A stretch of 64,000 bases of DNA from Fremontodendron californicum (lineage: Eukaryota; Streptophyta; Magnoliopsida; Malvales; Malvaceae): the NCBI GenBank assembly GCA_030761205.1, contig JAULJL010000005.1, positions 4,799,501 through 4,863,500 on the forward strand, in the 5' to 3' direction. How positions within the stretch are numbered: the stretch's first letter is position 1; each line of letters starts with the position of its first letter. The position numbers and the translations under genes are program-made. Below are positions 11,689 to 22,607 of the stretch, in pieces. Under the pieces are notes generated by a model that worked only from the letters and a program-made list of their open reading frames with translations, had not been told where the DNA came from and searched no databases.

Positions 11689-11925
11689 CAAAATATAAGA
11701 ACCTCTTTGTTTTTTATAACATAGAGGATGGTGGGAGTGAAAAGGGTGTATCGGCTCAAAGGACAAATCAGCACATGTTTTGTGTAGATAATATTTGCAT
11801 CCTTCATAAACTTCTATCTCACATGCCTGGCAAAATAGCTTTCCATTGCCATACTCTTTCAATTATAATTATCTCTTTGAATCTCAAAGGGATGTTCATG
11901 ACTAAAATGTTTAATCTGCATGCAA
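11557..11925 (-). pseudogene. Decayed DC1-domain fragment, copy 2
   Basis: The minus strand reads HFSHEHPF, shifts frame, then continues as GKLFCQACEIEVYEG, YYLHKTCADLSFEPIHPF and HSHHPL. This is a near-complete DC1 repeat with its Cys-x2-Cys and His pairs. The open frame runs on at its 3' end into the LTR remnant at 11480-11688, so its last third is transposon sequence. It is a pseudogene fragment, related by duplication to 11165-11370. Confidence 0.65.
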
Positions 11926-12541
11926 ATCAAGAATATGATCAAGAATCTAGATCCAAGTCATGAGCAAATTTATTTTGTTTACATTTCAATAACTAAATGT
12001 ATATGAAACAAAATTTGAGAACCGAAAAAGATTAGGAAAAACATGATGATTAATTGGTTTCATTTAAAAAGATAAAAATTGAAATTATATAGAATATAAA
12101 TCATGATTAAATAATTATAATATGCCCCTCCCTAATTTAACATCATTAATTTGTTATTGTAGTATTATTAGTGTTCCTAACTCACTTTAATGGCTTTGTT
12201 TAACTTTAGTATGTTTCTAAACTCCGAAGTTGGCTCAAATGATTTTAAACTACTTGAGAACCCCGCTGACAAATAAAAAGCATCTAACAAGCATGAAATA
12301 TTTTATTCCAAAGGAAAACAAAACCACCATCCCATATGCGCACATCATGGAATAAAAAAATATTACATCTTTTCGAAACATTTCACTATAAATATTTTTT
12401 ATTATTATAATTCAATAAATATCTAATTACAATAAAAATTTATGTAAAAGAATTTATTATTCATACGTGAGTGTGACATCTATATAATATTTTATATTTT
12501 AATATTTTAAAATATACTTTAAAATTAAAACTAAATTTGGG

Positions 12542-12634
12542 TTTATGATCAGGTCGGTCTCAGGTTCAGGTTTTTTGGACTCGGATTTTTTCGATTCATA
12601 TTTTTTTGGGTTCGGATTCATTTTGCCACCTCTA
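12542..12634 (-). mobile_element. Isolated end of a TAGAGGTGGCAAAA hAT-type element
   Basis: The plus strand ends GGATTCATTTTGCCACCTCTA; on minus this is TAGAGGTGGCAAAATGAA, matching the terminus of the element at 57436-59275, with GGTTCGG-like subterminal DNA beside it. The second end was not found. DNA on both sides (11926-12909) is otherwise AT-rich with degenerate TTTGTAATA repeats. Confidence 0.55.
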
Positions 12635-13106
12635 ATTATTTTGGCAACTTTTTGGTAACCTTTGATATAATTTTGTAATTATTTAATAACATTTGTAATA
12701 GTTTTGTTAACAATTGATACAATTTTAATAACATTTGTAATAATTTTAATAATTTTTTTATATAATTTTTTATCAAAATAAAAAAAAAATCTAATATATA
12801 GATTTATAAAAAAAATTAAAAAAAAAATATCTAATCTTGAATTGTATATGTTAAAATAAATAAATTAACCTATTATATGATACACGTGAAAACATGTATC
12901 TAAACTAGACAATTTAAACAATAATAATATTCAATACTTGACAAAGAGACTTACATAAGCATGGGTACATAAGCAAACCCTTGACTTTTATTTTTTCTTT
13001 TCCCAAAAATAAAGAGTTATTATAATGAGGGAAATAGGTCAAACATTATTCCAAACAAATTAAAACTTAAATCCAAGTATATATGATGAAATAATATAGG
13101 GACACT

Positions 13107-13975
13107 CTAATTGTTAGCCCACCAGAATTTTGACTGAAGATTTTTCACCACATTCTTGTCCAATTGGAAAGCCTTGACAAGAACATCAGGATTAATGGGT
13201 GGGTTTGATCCAAAAACTGCATTCGCTATTGTAATGACACCAGGATTCTGGCTGCTCAAAGCAGCAAAGGCAACAGCATTGGTTTTCCCCACATTGAACT
13301 GGAAGTGAATGAGACCAATTGGGAAAACAAATACATCTCCAGGGTATAGGATTTTCGTGATGAGACGATTATCGGTGTTGGATGTAACAAAGCCAACGTA
13401 GAGTGTGCCCTCCGCAACGACTAGGATTTCGGTGGCACGAGGGTGAGTGTGAGGGGGGTTTAGGCCACCATATGGTGCATAGTCAATTCGAACCAATGAG
13501 ATGCCAAGAGTGTTAAGCCCTGGTATTTGGACAACATTGACCGGAGTCACAGTTGATCCCACTGGATTTGATGTGTTTCTGGGGATGTTGAGCCCTGAAT
13601 AGAAGAAGTCTTCTGCTTTGGCAAGCATTGGGTCCTTGCAGAACTTCCCATTAACAAACACTGCATATATGAAGATTGAAGAGATTAAAAAATATGTTAT
13701 TTTGATATTATGCCATGCAAAGATTGTAGCGCTTGATTGTTTCAGATAGTTCTCTTGCCTAGAAACTTTGCTATTTGCTGAGTTGCTTTATTTTAGTCAC
13801 ATATTTGAAGCACAAAATTTAAGAATAACTGAGAAAACAAAAACATACCAGCATCCTTGGGGTCATTGATGGCTACGCAGAAATCCTGGAGAGGGCTAGG
13901 ATCAGATGCATAGGCAAATGGGGAAGCCAGAGCCAAGAGATAAAATGCTAGGAGTAGGAAATGAGCACTTTTCAT
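13107..13975 (-). CDS. GLP-2: germin-like protein, intact, near-copy of GLP-1
   Basis: The coding sequence is the complement of 13849-13975 joined to 13107-13660, 226 residues, with splice sites identical to GLP-1. All features are kept: a 24-residue signal peptide, C33 and C50, NTS at 71, metal ligands H113, H115, E120 and H161, and the C-terminal WWANN. Two residues differ from GLP-1: Tyr for Ser at 12 in the signal core, and Tyr for Asn at 106 just before germin box 1. The product is expected to be an apoplastic metal-binding cupin. Reading frame and splice sites are intact, and the intergenic DNA is also highly similar, so the duplication is recent and both copies are probably expressible. 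Confidence 0.95.
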
Positions 13976-14059
13976 TGTGATAATGTAATTTTTCTAGCTT
14001 AAAATTTTTCTAAGTTTGATTGCTTTGGAAGGGATGAAAAACTTTGGTGGAGAACATGG

Positions 14060-14068
14060 CTATTTATA
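14060..14068 (-). promoter_or_regulatory. TATA box of GLP-2
   Basis: TATAAATAG on the minus strand, about 85 bp upstream of the ATG, equivalent to the GLP-1 motif. Confidence 0.75.
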
Positions 14069-15006
14069 GATTGGAGTCTTTGAACTAGTCTATATATGTT
14101 TTTTTCTTTCATTTCCAGGGAGCAAATGAAAGACTTACCAAGTCTGCTGCATTTTTTTCCCTTTTTAAATTTCTGATGAATTGTTCTTCAACTACTACCC
14201 ATGTCTCTTCATCGAATTCCCACTTCCTATGCTGACATCAGTAGTTTTTTCATGGAAGTAGTCATTTCTGTCACTAAATTATGTCCTTTGTAGTACTTAA
14301 TACAAATTGAGCCATTCGTTGACTTTAGCACAAATTCAAGGTTGCTAAGGCTGCGCACTCCAGGCCATAAAGATACAATTAATAATAGTCCTTGATGAAA
14401 ATATTTTACCATTTGGCCAGCAGCTGGGCAGGCTCCACATGCCGCTTCTCATTTAAATATAAAATTCTGCATATTTTACAGTCATTCTTACATTTACCAT
14501 GCTGGCATATTTGACCTGATCATGTAAAGATTTTTCATGCATGTTAATGTAAGAGTATGAATGAACATATACACTACAGGCTCTCTATCATCTTTCTGAT
14601 TCTTACTGTCCATGTAATTATGACTTGAAAATTAATTGTTTGTGATTTTCATCTGATCCTGGCTAATTAATTTCTTAGTTAAAATTAATGTCAAAGACAC
14701 GGCCATTGTGGATTATGCATTGATTCTGTCTTATCTGTGGGTTGAGACTTGAGAATAACTATTGAAACCTTTAATATGATGATATATTTTATTTTTTCTT
14801 CATTTAATTTCTTCTACTTTTATTATTCTTGTTCACTATTTTATTGTAAAAACGATTTCGAGGAATTGTTTTTGCAGGCCGGCTATTAACCTCTCTTCAA
14901 AATCAATAAATTAATTAATTCAAATAAAATAGCATGCATGGTTAAGAAGTAGTCATGCAAGAAAAGCCTTGGAAAGATTCAAGACTTGTGGTTTTGTATC
15001 TCTGGA

Positions 15007-15842
15007 ACAGTTCAATCTGAGATATGCATGGACACCCTAACACAATTCAAAAACATTTCTTGCGAAAGTATCAATGCTTGGTTAGGAGCTGTTCAGAAAT
15101 TGACCAAAATTAATTAGCAAATAATGAATTGCTTTGAACTTTTCACCAGATTCATGTATAACTTAAGCAGGAAACAACCAGATAAGAATTCCAGGCTCTT
15201 CTCGGTTTCTCATATGAACTATGGGAGGTGAACCTGAGTTGACACCCACCTGAGAACCTCCTGGAACTCTAATTTTATTATTTAAATCCCCAATTCTCAA
15301 ACCTTTTTGCTTCCTGCATAAGTTCTATTTTGAGAAACAAGTAACTTATTTTAACTCCCACAGGCATGTCAGATTTGACTTTGTCAGCAACTGAACCAAT
15401 AAAATCTATCAGATATATAAACTCTGAAGCCTTAAGTCTACCTTAAAGCATGGTTTCATTTAAGTGTAATCTACAAATGGAAGCTACATAGTATAGCTGC
15501 TCTGGGCTGCTACATTATTATATTAACTATTGTGAAATGAAATTAGTTTTCACCATTCTATAGATATATATATATATATAGGAGCACAGTAACTTTGAAA
15601 TAAACAAAGAAAACATTTGGTATGTAAAAATTGACCAGTTCCATTGCTATAATACTGATGTAAGCATGGGGAAGATTAAATTCGATGAGGATAAAGGGGC
15701 AGAGTAGTTGAAGAATGATTCATTCAGATTTCTTTAAAAAACAGTAATCACTATAGACTTGGTAAATCTTTCATCTGTTTTTTTTTTTTTTTTTTTTTTT
15801 GGAGGACGAAAATGATAATGGACCTGTTCAGTGACTGCTATC
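15007..15842. other. GLP-3 upstream region
   Basis: This is single-copy-looking DNA with a TA run near 15566-15581 and a 22-T tract at about 15779-15800. No open frame of note. It should contain the GLP-3 promoter. Confidence 0.5.
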
Positions 15843-15851
15843 TATAAATAG
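15843..15851 (+). promoter_or_regulatory. TATA box of GLP-3
   Basis: TATAAATAG, about 82 bp upstream of the GLP-3 ATG, the same motif and spacing as in GLP-1 and GLP-2. Confidence 0.75.
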
Positions 15852-15932
15852 GCATGCTTTTAAGCTAGATTTCTCACCCCTCATCAAGCAACAAAACTTA
15901 GAAGAATTTAATCAAAACTGCTACTTACAACA

Positions 15933-16768
15933 ATGAAAGGTGTTCATTTCCTTGTAGCATTTGTCCTGTTGGCTATGGCTTCAACACTTGCCTCTGCCTC
16001 TGACCCCGGCCCTCTTCAGGACTTCTGTGTAGCAATTAAAGATGCCAAAAATGGTGGTATGTTCTTTAATTATCTTTCTCTGTTTTCTTTGGAACTTCAT
16101 CTTTGCAATATGTATTCATTTCAACACCTTAAACTGAAGAAATATGGCAAATAAAAGTATTTGAGAAGTGTCAAAGTAGTAAAGTAGTAACAATTTTCTT
16201 TCCAATTTATGCAGTTTTTGTTAATGGCAAGTTCTGCAAGGACCCAAAGCTTGCAACCCCAGAGGACTTCTTCTTTTCGGGGCTTAACATTCCAGGAAAT
16301 ACATCAAACCAACTAGGATCAAAAGTTACTCCAGTCAATGTTGAACAAATACCAGGACTTAACACTCTTGGCATATCTCTTGTTCGAGTTGACTATGTAC
16401 CTTATGGTGGCCTAAACCCCCCTCACACTCACCCTCGTGCCACCGAAATCCTAGTCGTTGTGGAAGGCACACTTTACGTTGGCTTTGTTACATCCAACCC
16501 GGATAATCGTCTCATCACCAAAGTCCTATACCCTGGAGATGTCTTCGTTTTCCCAATCGGTCTGATTCACTTCCAGTTCAACATAGGGAACACCAATGCT
16601 GTTGCCTTTGCTGCTCTCAGCAGCCAAAACCCAGGAGTTATCACCATTGCAAATGCAGTCTTTGGCTCAGACCCTGCCATAAATCCTGATGTTCTTGCCA
16701 AAGCCTTCCAGCTGGATAAGAATGTCGTTAACCAACTTCAGTCCCGGTTCTGGTGGGATAACAACTAG
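15933..16768 (+). CDS. GLP-3: germin-like protein, intact, two exons
   Basis: The coding sequence is 15933-16056 joined to 16215-16768, 225 residues. The splice sites are G|GTATGT and TATGCAG|TT, in the same phase-1 position as in the other GLPs. Residues 1-23 are a signal peptide; C32 and C49 form the family disulphide; an NTS glycosylation site starts at 70. Metal ligands are H112, H114, E119 (box 1) and H160 (box 2). The protein ends QSRFWWDNN. It is the only GLP on the plus strand and is clearly diverged from GLP-1/2, so it belongs to an older duplication. Family role: extracellular Mn-binding cupin, possibly superoxide dismutase-like; the activity is not determinable here. An AATAAA follows the stop by about 110 bp. 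Confidence 0.96.
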
Positions 16769-16879
16769 ACGAATACTTCTATTTCTACACCCCCTGAAAT
16801 TCATGTAGTAGCTTGTTCTGGATAATGTTTGACTTGTTTCTGTCGTTGAATTTAGTAGAATTCTTGGGTTGAAATATAA

Positions 16880-16885
16880 AATAAA
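16880..16885 (+). terminator. Probable polyadenylation signal of GLP-3
   Basis: AATAAA lies about 112 bp after the GLP-3 stop codon, a usual distance for a plant 3' UTR. A T-rich region follows. Confidence 0.55.
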
Positions 16886-17154
16886 GAGGTTGCTTAGGTA
16901 CTTGGGCTTATGAAAACCTCTCTGTATTCGTTTTGATCATATAATTTGGAGTGTTGCAATTTGTTTTTAGTTTTTAGTTTGGAGTTTGGACCCACCCCTT
17001 CTTCATCACATGATTGATTTTTATTTTTCCTTTTCCATTTTTCCTTCTTGGGGTTATTGGAATTTGACATTGCATTCCCTCATTGGCCTGTCAGTTACAA
17101 CTACTGTCACACAATCAAGATTCAAGAATCATCCGTACACCCCCTCAAAAGTTC

Positions 17155-17163
17155 TATATAAAG
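17155..17163 (+). promoter_or_regulatory. TATA box of the 17.3-kb gene
   Basis: TATATAAAG is placed about 100 bp upstream of the chosen ATG, between GLP-3 and the next gene. Confidence 0.65.
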
Positions 17164-17264
17164 CCCTCAACAGTTTCTCTGCATTTTCCCTCTTCCCCTG
17201 CATTTAAACCAAGAACACACAATCTCTCAAAATAAAGATTGAAAACTTGAAGAATCCACAAGCA

Positions 17265-18531
17265 ATGGGTGAAATGAATCAAGAACCAGACTTTGAAGTT
17301 CCAAACCAGGAAGAAGATGATCTTCAACTCCAAGAATCAATCAACCTCTCCCTCCTCCACCTTGACAGCTTCAAGAAGAACCACCAAAACCGCACTCCAT
17401 GCACAACCTGTGCCTGCAATGTCACTGCTTCCAACCCAATGAAACGTCCTTCTCCTGAACCAATCTCTGAACCCAAGCCCAAAAAGCCTTTACTTGACAA
17501 CCACCAGTACTCCCTCTCTGGCTTCTCCAAGCTCCCTCTTCCACAGCTTCACCGCTCTGCTTCTGACCCTTATACACCACCAAAAACTAGCCTTTCAGAG
17601 AATGCAAAGGGCTTGGAAGATACCCCATTGTCAAAAGGAAGTGCTTCTTGTTCTTCATTGCCTCCAAAGGCCCCTTTCTTAAGCAGGTCAATATCTGATC
17701 CCATTTTATCTCCTGCTAAGTCCTTCTCAAGGTCTTCAAGCTCCAACGAGATGGGGGTGGAATTGATCAATCAAGAGAGTCCCAGTGCCAAGGTTGGGGT
17801 TTTTTTTTTTTTTTTTCATTTGAAACTGCTTCTTTTGTTTTCTTTTTTAAATGGGTTTATTTATTTTCTTGGTCCAGGATTGATTCTTGGAACTGTTGGG
17901 TCTAGTGTGATTTTCACAGTGCTTGTTGTCATGTGATGTTTGTTGTTAAAGGAAGAATCTTAAACTTTTTGTTCCAGATGGATTCTGAATACTAAGGTTT
18001 TGACTTACCCTAATAAAAAAAAAAAAAAAATCTGAAGGATTTGTTATGTATGTTAATGGCAGAGATTGAGGAGAATGAAGGATCGGATGAAAGAGATGAG
18101 CCAATGGTGGGATGAGGCTATGCGAGAAGTAGAAGGTGTACTGTGCACCACTGAGGCAATAAAGGTTTACTTTTCTAATTTCTCAGGGTCTTGCTTACTG
18201 GTTACTGTTAGTTTTCCAAGAAAATGGTATAAGGAAAAAAGAACTTTTGATTCTTATATCAATGGTAGTGAATTTGGGATATCTGAAATTTTTTGACAAA
18301 TTGAGATGGTTGGTTACTTGGTTATTATAAATTTAGCTTTTGCAATTTTTTTTTTTGTGTGGTGTTAATATGTCAAGCTTGTTGTTTTAGGATGATGGTG
18401 AGCTGGATTGTGAAGAAGCTGTGAGAGTGGAGAAAATTGGGGAATGTTTGGACCTTCATTTCAAGTGCCCTTGCGGAAAAGGCTATAAAATTCTTCTGTC
18501 TGGAAAGAACTGCTATTACAAGCTCATCTAG
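17265..18531 (+). CDS. Plant-specific protein of unknown function, three exons
   Basis: Exons 17265-17792, 18063-18164 and 18391-18531 join in phase 0 (AAG|GT, GGCAG|AG, AAG|GT, TTTAG|GA) and give 256 residues. The N-terminal half is acidic, then rich in Ser and Pro with two RS(A/I)SDP motifs (HRSASDPYTPP, SRSISDPILSP) that look like phosphorylation or 14-3-3 type sites. The middle exon is a charged helix (MKDRMKEMSQWWDEAMREV). The last exon ends with HFKCPCGKGYKILLSGKNC followed by YYKLI, a Cys-rich motif (CxCGKGY) that may bind a metal. There is no signal peptide or membrane segment; a cytosolic or nuclear location is likely. I do not recognise a named gene. The exon joins and the compositionally coherent product support a real gene. 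The upstream in-frame TTG was rejected as start. Confidence 0.85.
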
Positions 18532-18540
18532 ATTTTGGTT

Positions 18541-19019
18541 TAGCAATGGCTTCAAAAAGTTCTTACCATCAATGGTTGAGTACTCATCAATCATCATATT
18601 TCAACTTCAGTTCTTTTGTTAGAATTTATTCTTCTGGCACCTGCACCAGTTAAGAGGAATTGTAGCTTTTATTTTCTTTTAGGTCAGATCTTCTTTGAAC
18701 AGAGTAACCAGTTTTCTATTTCAACTTCATTAGTGTGATTCTTTGTCCTGTGAAGAAGAAAGAATGTAACACTTTGTATTTCTTCTAGAGAGCTTTAATG
18801 GAATAAATTTTTTGTCCAATGAGATCCAGATATATCTTTATATAAGATCCAGACATATCATATATGCTAAAATCCAAACAGACAGGCTTACATAAGCAGA
18901 GGTCCATAAGGAACCTCTTTTATTTTACATTTCACAAAGAATTGTTGCTATAACAAGGGATGTCAATCACTATTCAACATAAGCTGCAAGGTAGAAACAT
19001 TTCTCCAACTGCTATACCA
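18541..19019 (+). other. 3' region between the unknown gene and GLP-4
   Basis: The unknown gene and GLP-4 converge here. An AATAAA-like AATGGAATAAATT lies near 18797-18809 for the plus-strand gene. No additional gene is seen. Confidence 0.45.
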
Positions 19020-21314
19020 TCAGAATTTGGATTGAAGACTTTTCACCATTTTTCTGTCCAGTTTAAAGGCCTTGGCAAGAACATCAGGATTAATGGATGG
19101 GTCTGATCCAAACACTGCATTTGCTATTGTAACAAAACCAGGATTTTGGCTGCTCAAAGCAGCAAGGGCAACAGCTTTGGTCTTTCCCACATTGAACTGG
19201 AAGTGGATGAGACCAACTGGGAATACGAAAACATCCCCCTTGTTAAAGAATTTGGTAATTAGACGATTATTCGGATTGGATGTAACAAAACCAACATAGA
19301 GTTTGCCTTCCAAGACCACTAGAATCTCCGTGGCACGAGGGTGAGTGTGAGGGGGGTTTAGGCCACCATTAGGTGCATAGTCAATTCGAGCCAAAGATAT
19401 CCCGAGCAGGGATTTAAATTGAGGTCGCGGTCGAGTTTATCGCTCGCGTCGCGTTTATCGAGGTTACGGAAGTAACGGATGCTATCGCGGTCATTGTGAT
19501 CATCGCGGTCGTGAATTTTTTTCAAATTTGCACAATTTATTGTAAAACATAATAGTTATGTTATAAGCATAAAAACTCTTTTTTAGTGATCTTTAAAGTA
19601 GTTTATAACATTATATAATCTTTTATTCACATAAAAAAAAATATTCATAATTTTTCGTCATTATAATAAAATATTCATATTTAGAAAAATATTATTTTTA
19701 TCAATGAATTTCTAAAAATATTAATAATTGAAAAAATATAAACATGTTAAATGTCAAGTATTGATATTTAATAATATTACAAATTTAAAAATATAATAAT
19801 TTAAAATTTCAGTTACTAATAATGTTGACATATACTTAATAAAAACCATTACTCAAATTCAAATATAAATTTATAAATATATAATTATTTAACTTTGATT
19901 ATATGTTATCTAAATTATACAAAACTTACTTTTATTTAAATTTTTAAAATTTCGAAAATAAGATATGAATACGTAAATACGTCATATTAAATATATATTT
20001 TTTAAGTATATAATACATGATATTTTAAATAAATAAGATTATTTTTATTTTTTATTTATAAAAATAAAAAATTCCTTTTGAAAATATTCAATTTATCAAA
20101 TTCATTTGTAAAATTAAAAAAAAAAAAAAGAAAAAAAAAAAGAGATATATTGACATGGGCCGGAAGCCAACCCATCGTAGCCTTCATTGGTCTTATTACA
20201 GAAACTAAGTTTTGGTATAAGTTTAAAATGAATCCAGCCCAAAAAGACCCAAAAGATGAGAAAGCACACCACCACTACAAGCACACACAAAAAAGTAGAA
20301 AATCAAAAGTTAAATCATGCGGCTAAAAACACAATATCGAATTCCAAAGACATCTTCTTCTTCCTCTTTGTTCTTCTTTTTTTCCCAGAAGCTCCATTAT
20401 CTCTTCATCCCTTTTTTTTTTCCTTCTAAAACTTATATTTTCTCTTCTTCTTTTTTTCTTCCTCAAGCTGCAGCACACCACAATGCCTTCTCTCCCAATT
20501 CTTCCAAAATCCCAATTCCCCCAAATGCCAAAATCCCGAGACCCACCATGACACCACCACTCACTCTTCTTATCTGCGTGCGCCTGCAGCTTCACTTTCT
20601 CCTCCTGTAGTAATGTTTGGCTCTGCTTGGTTTTTGTTATCTGGTGAATTGTATTATATCCAATCTCTGCCTCTATCTATCTGTCTCAACTCATACTCTC
20701 TCTCTCTTTACTTTAAAATATGATATTTTTCGAATGGTAACGGTGTAACGAAAATAGCTGGCCGTTACGACCGCTATTTTTCGTTAAACCGTTTTTTGCG
20801 GCCGCGATGGTCCGTTATTGGTGTGAATTTTTATTCACACCGCAATTGAGGTTTTTAGCGATGGCGGACGATGCCTCTACCGCGAAATAGCGGCCGCGAC
20901 ACCGCTACGCTACTGCTATTTGAAACCCTGATTCCGAGTGTGTTAAGTCCTGGTATTTGTTCAACATTAACAGGAGTGACAGTTGATCCAACTGGATTCG
21001 ATGTGTTTCTGCGAATATTGAGCGCTGAAAAGAAGAAATCATCTGTTTTGGCAAGCTTTGGGTCTTTGCAGACCTTCCCATTGACAAACACTGCATGAAA
21101 GTAAGAAATATCAGTAATATTATCTCATCCAAAAATAAAGGCTTCAATGTAGGTAGAAAGCAGCAATGTTCTTGGCTACATAGAACATACCAGCATCATT
21201 GGGGTCATTAATGGCTAAACAGAAGTCCTGAAGAGGGCTAGGATCAGAGGCCAAGGCCAAAGAGGATGCCAGAGCTAAGATCAAAAAAGCTTTAAGGAAA
21301 TGAAGGCCTTTCAT
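19020..21314 (-). pseudogene. GLP-4: germin-like gene split in exon 2 by an hAT-type element
   Basis: Exon 1 is the complement of 21191-21314 and exon 2 is the complement of 20931-21090 plus 19020-19406, interrupted by 19407-20930. The donor (G|GTATGT) and acceptor (ATGCAG|TG) are intact. Exon 1 encodes a signal peptide and the LQDFCLAIND motif. The broken exon 2 encodes KVCKDP, then box 1 (PPHTHPRATE) and box 2 (FPVGLIHFQF), so all four metal ligands survive on the distal side. The insertion lies in the codons for LGI, before the metal site, so without precise removal the product lacks the cupin core. The frame also ends at QSKF followed by TGA where the intact genes read TGG, losing the last few residues. 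The promoter and TATA box are intact, so a transcript is possible. Confidence 0.92.
19407..20930. mobile_element. Non-autonomous hAT-type element (GLP-cluster family, copy 2)
   Basis: The left end is CAGGGATTTAAATTGAGG and the right end, inverted, is CAGGGTTTCAAATAGCAG, the same termini as 4903-5985 in the opposite orientation. The 8-bp flanks are ATCCCGAG (19399-19406) and ATTCCGAG (20931-20938), one mismatch. Subterminal blocks rich in GCGGTC and TAGCGG and a CACGACCGCGATGA-like motif are shared with copy 1. The 1524-bp interior holds no transposase. Its centre (about 20140-20720) does not match copy 1; the ORFs there are not convincing. Confidence 0.9.
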
Positions 21315-21405
21315 TAAGGTAAGCTAGCTTTTCTAGTTTAGATGCTTACAAGTTTTATTGCTTCGTGAGATATGAGGAGCCTTGCATGGTTACAAGTTTC
21401 ATTGG

Positions 21406-21414
21406 CTATTTATA
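21406..21414 (-). promoter_or_regulatory. TATA box of GLP-4
   Basis: TATAAATAG on the minus strand about 92 bp upstream of the GLP-4 ATG. Its retention suggests the disrupted gene may still be transcribed. Confidence 0.7.
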
Positions 21415-21694
21415 GGTTAAAGCCATTGAACTAGTCTATGATTTTGGCTTATTTATTTTAGTTTTTTAATTACTCTGTGAATCATTCTTCAGCAGGCTTG
21501 CACGTTTATCCTAATCTAATTCCTCTTCCTCTGCTTACATCAGTACATATTGAAACAGAAGAGGTCATTTTTCGGCTATCCGATGTTTCTGTCTTTTCTT
21601 TCTTAACTTGTTGTGTTGAATTATAGGTCTAGTTAAGTTCTAATTCGGCTCCGGCACAGTTGGGTCAACTGAAGATAATTAAACAATGGGCTGG

Positions 21695-21870
21695 CCTATG
21701 TTGCTCCGACTTTTCATTTTTTTTTAAAGTATTCGTGTCCGATATCCGTGTCCGACGCATATTCGGATATGGATATATGATTCTCCAAAAACCCTCCAAA
21801 TACATGGAAATCTTGGAAAAAATGAATATATCCATATCCGACACTCACACTCAAGTTTGAGTAACATAGG
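21695..21870. mobile_element. MITE with CCTATGTT(G/A)CTC termini
   Basis: The inverted ends are CCTATGTTGCTCCGAC and CCTATGTTACTCAAAC, enclosing internally palindromic ATCCGTGTCCGA and CATATCCGACAC blocks. No coding capacity. Related sequence lies around 50234-50425. The target duplication is not clear. Confidence 0.7.
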
Positions 21871-22369
21871 GGTTGATGGCATTTTATGGATTGAAAGTGA
21901 CTGAAAAACAATATCTGAAATGAATTTGATCCTGGTTCTTGTTGAAAATTTCCCTTTTACAATATATTTTATAGCATTCTTGCTATTAAAGCAGGTGTCA
22001 TACAGCTTCCATTTACATATGAGGAATTGCTTATTCTTCAGAATGTCATATATTTATCATATCAGGAAGGGCTCATCATTTGGAAATCAATGCTTTCATG
22101 AGCTATGGTCTTTGGTTCCATAAAAATCTATTCATTTTAACTGATCTTTTAACAGTTCATTTAAAATACAAAAAATTTGAGAATTTTGTTTTTGAAGAAA
22201 TAACATAATGGTATAATACACCTCCATTTCCTCAAGAAACTGTCTTGGTTGAAAATAATAGAAGGACAAGTCTCTTTTGATGGCTATGGCCCTTTGTCCT
22301 GTTTAATTTTATAATTAAACTTATTCCTGTTATCCAAATACAGATGAACCTACAAAAATGCATTCACTA

Positions 22370-22607
22370 TGTTAGAAGAAAAGAATAAGAGAGAAAGTAA
22401 GATTACAAGAACACAAAGGAATACGTGGTTCGACTATGGTGGCATACATCCACGAGAATAGACCCAAAGGGCTACATTGCTGATATTATTGAATTGTATA
22501 GAAGTCCATACAGGAGTGTCCTATTTATACATGAAGGTTCTCACCATCTAAGGAAAGAATCACCACAGTAATAATTACAATAATATTAGAATCGTAATTT
22601 GAATCGT
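22370..22607 (-). mobile_element. Truncated LTR of the 6.65-kb short LTR family
   Basis: The minus strand ends TTTTCTTCTAACA and matches 6652-6948 through AATCGAACCACGTATTCC-like and GAGTGTCCTATTTAT-like blocks. It stops about 40-50 bp short of the LTR start, exactly where a different sequence (TGTAAGAACC) begins at 22608. The junction suggests a later insertion or deletion there. Confidence 0.8.

Larger units (their letters stand above)
12910..15006. repeat. Segmental duplication, copy 2 (GLP-2 unit)
   Basis: This is the partner of 3010-6228, holding GLP-2 with its promoter and downstream DNA. It lacks the 1083-bp hAT-type insertion and so preserves the pre-insertion site. Confidence 0.9.

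Noticed and set aside
20317..20610. 97-codon plus ORF inside the hAT-type element in GLP-4
   Set aside because: Low-complexity Ser/Phe stretch with a mirror ORF on the other strand; not a transposase and no captured gene recognised.
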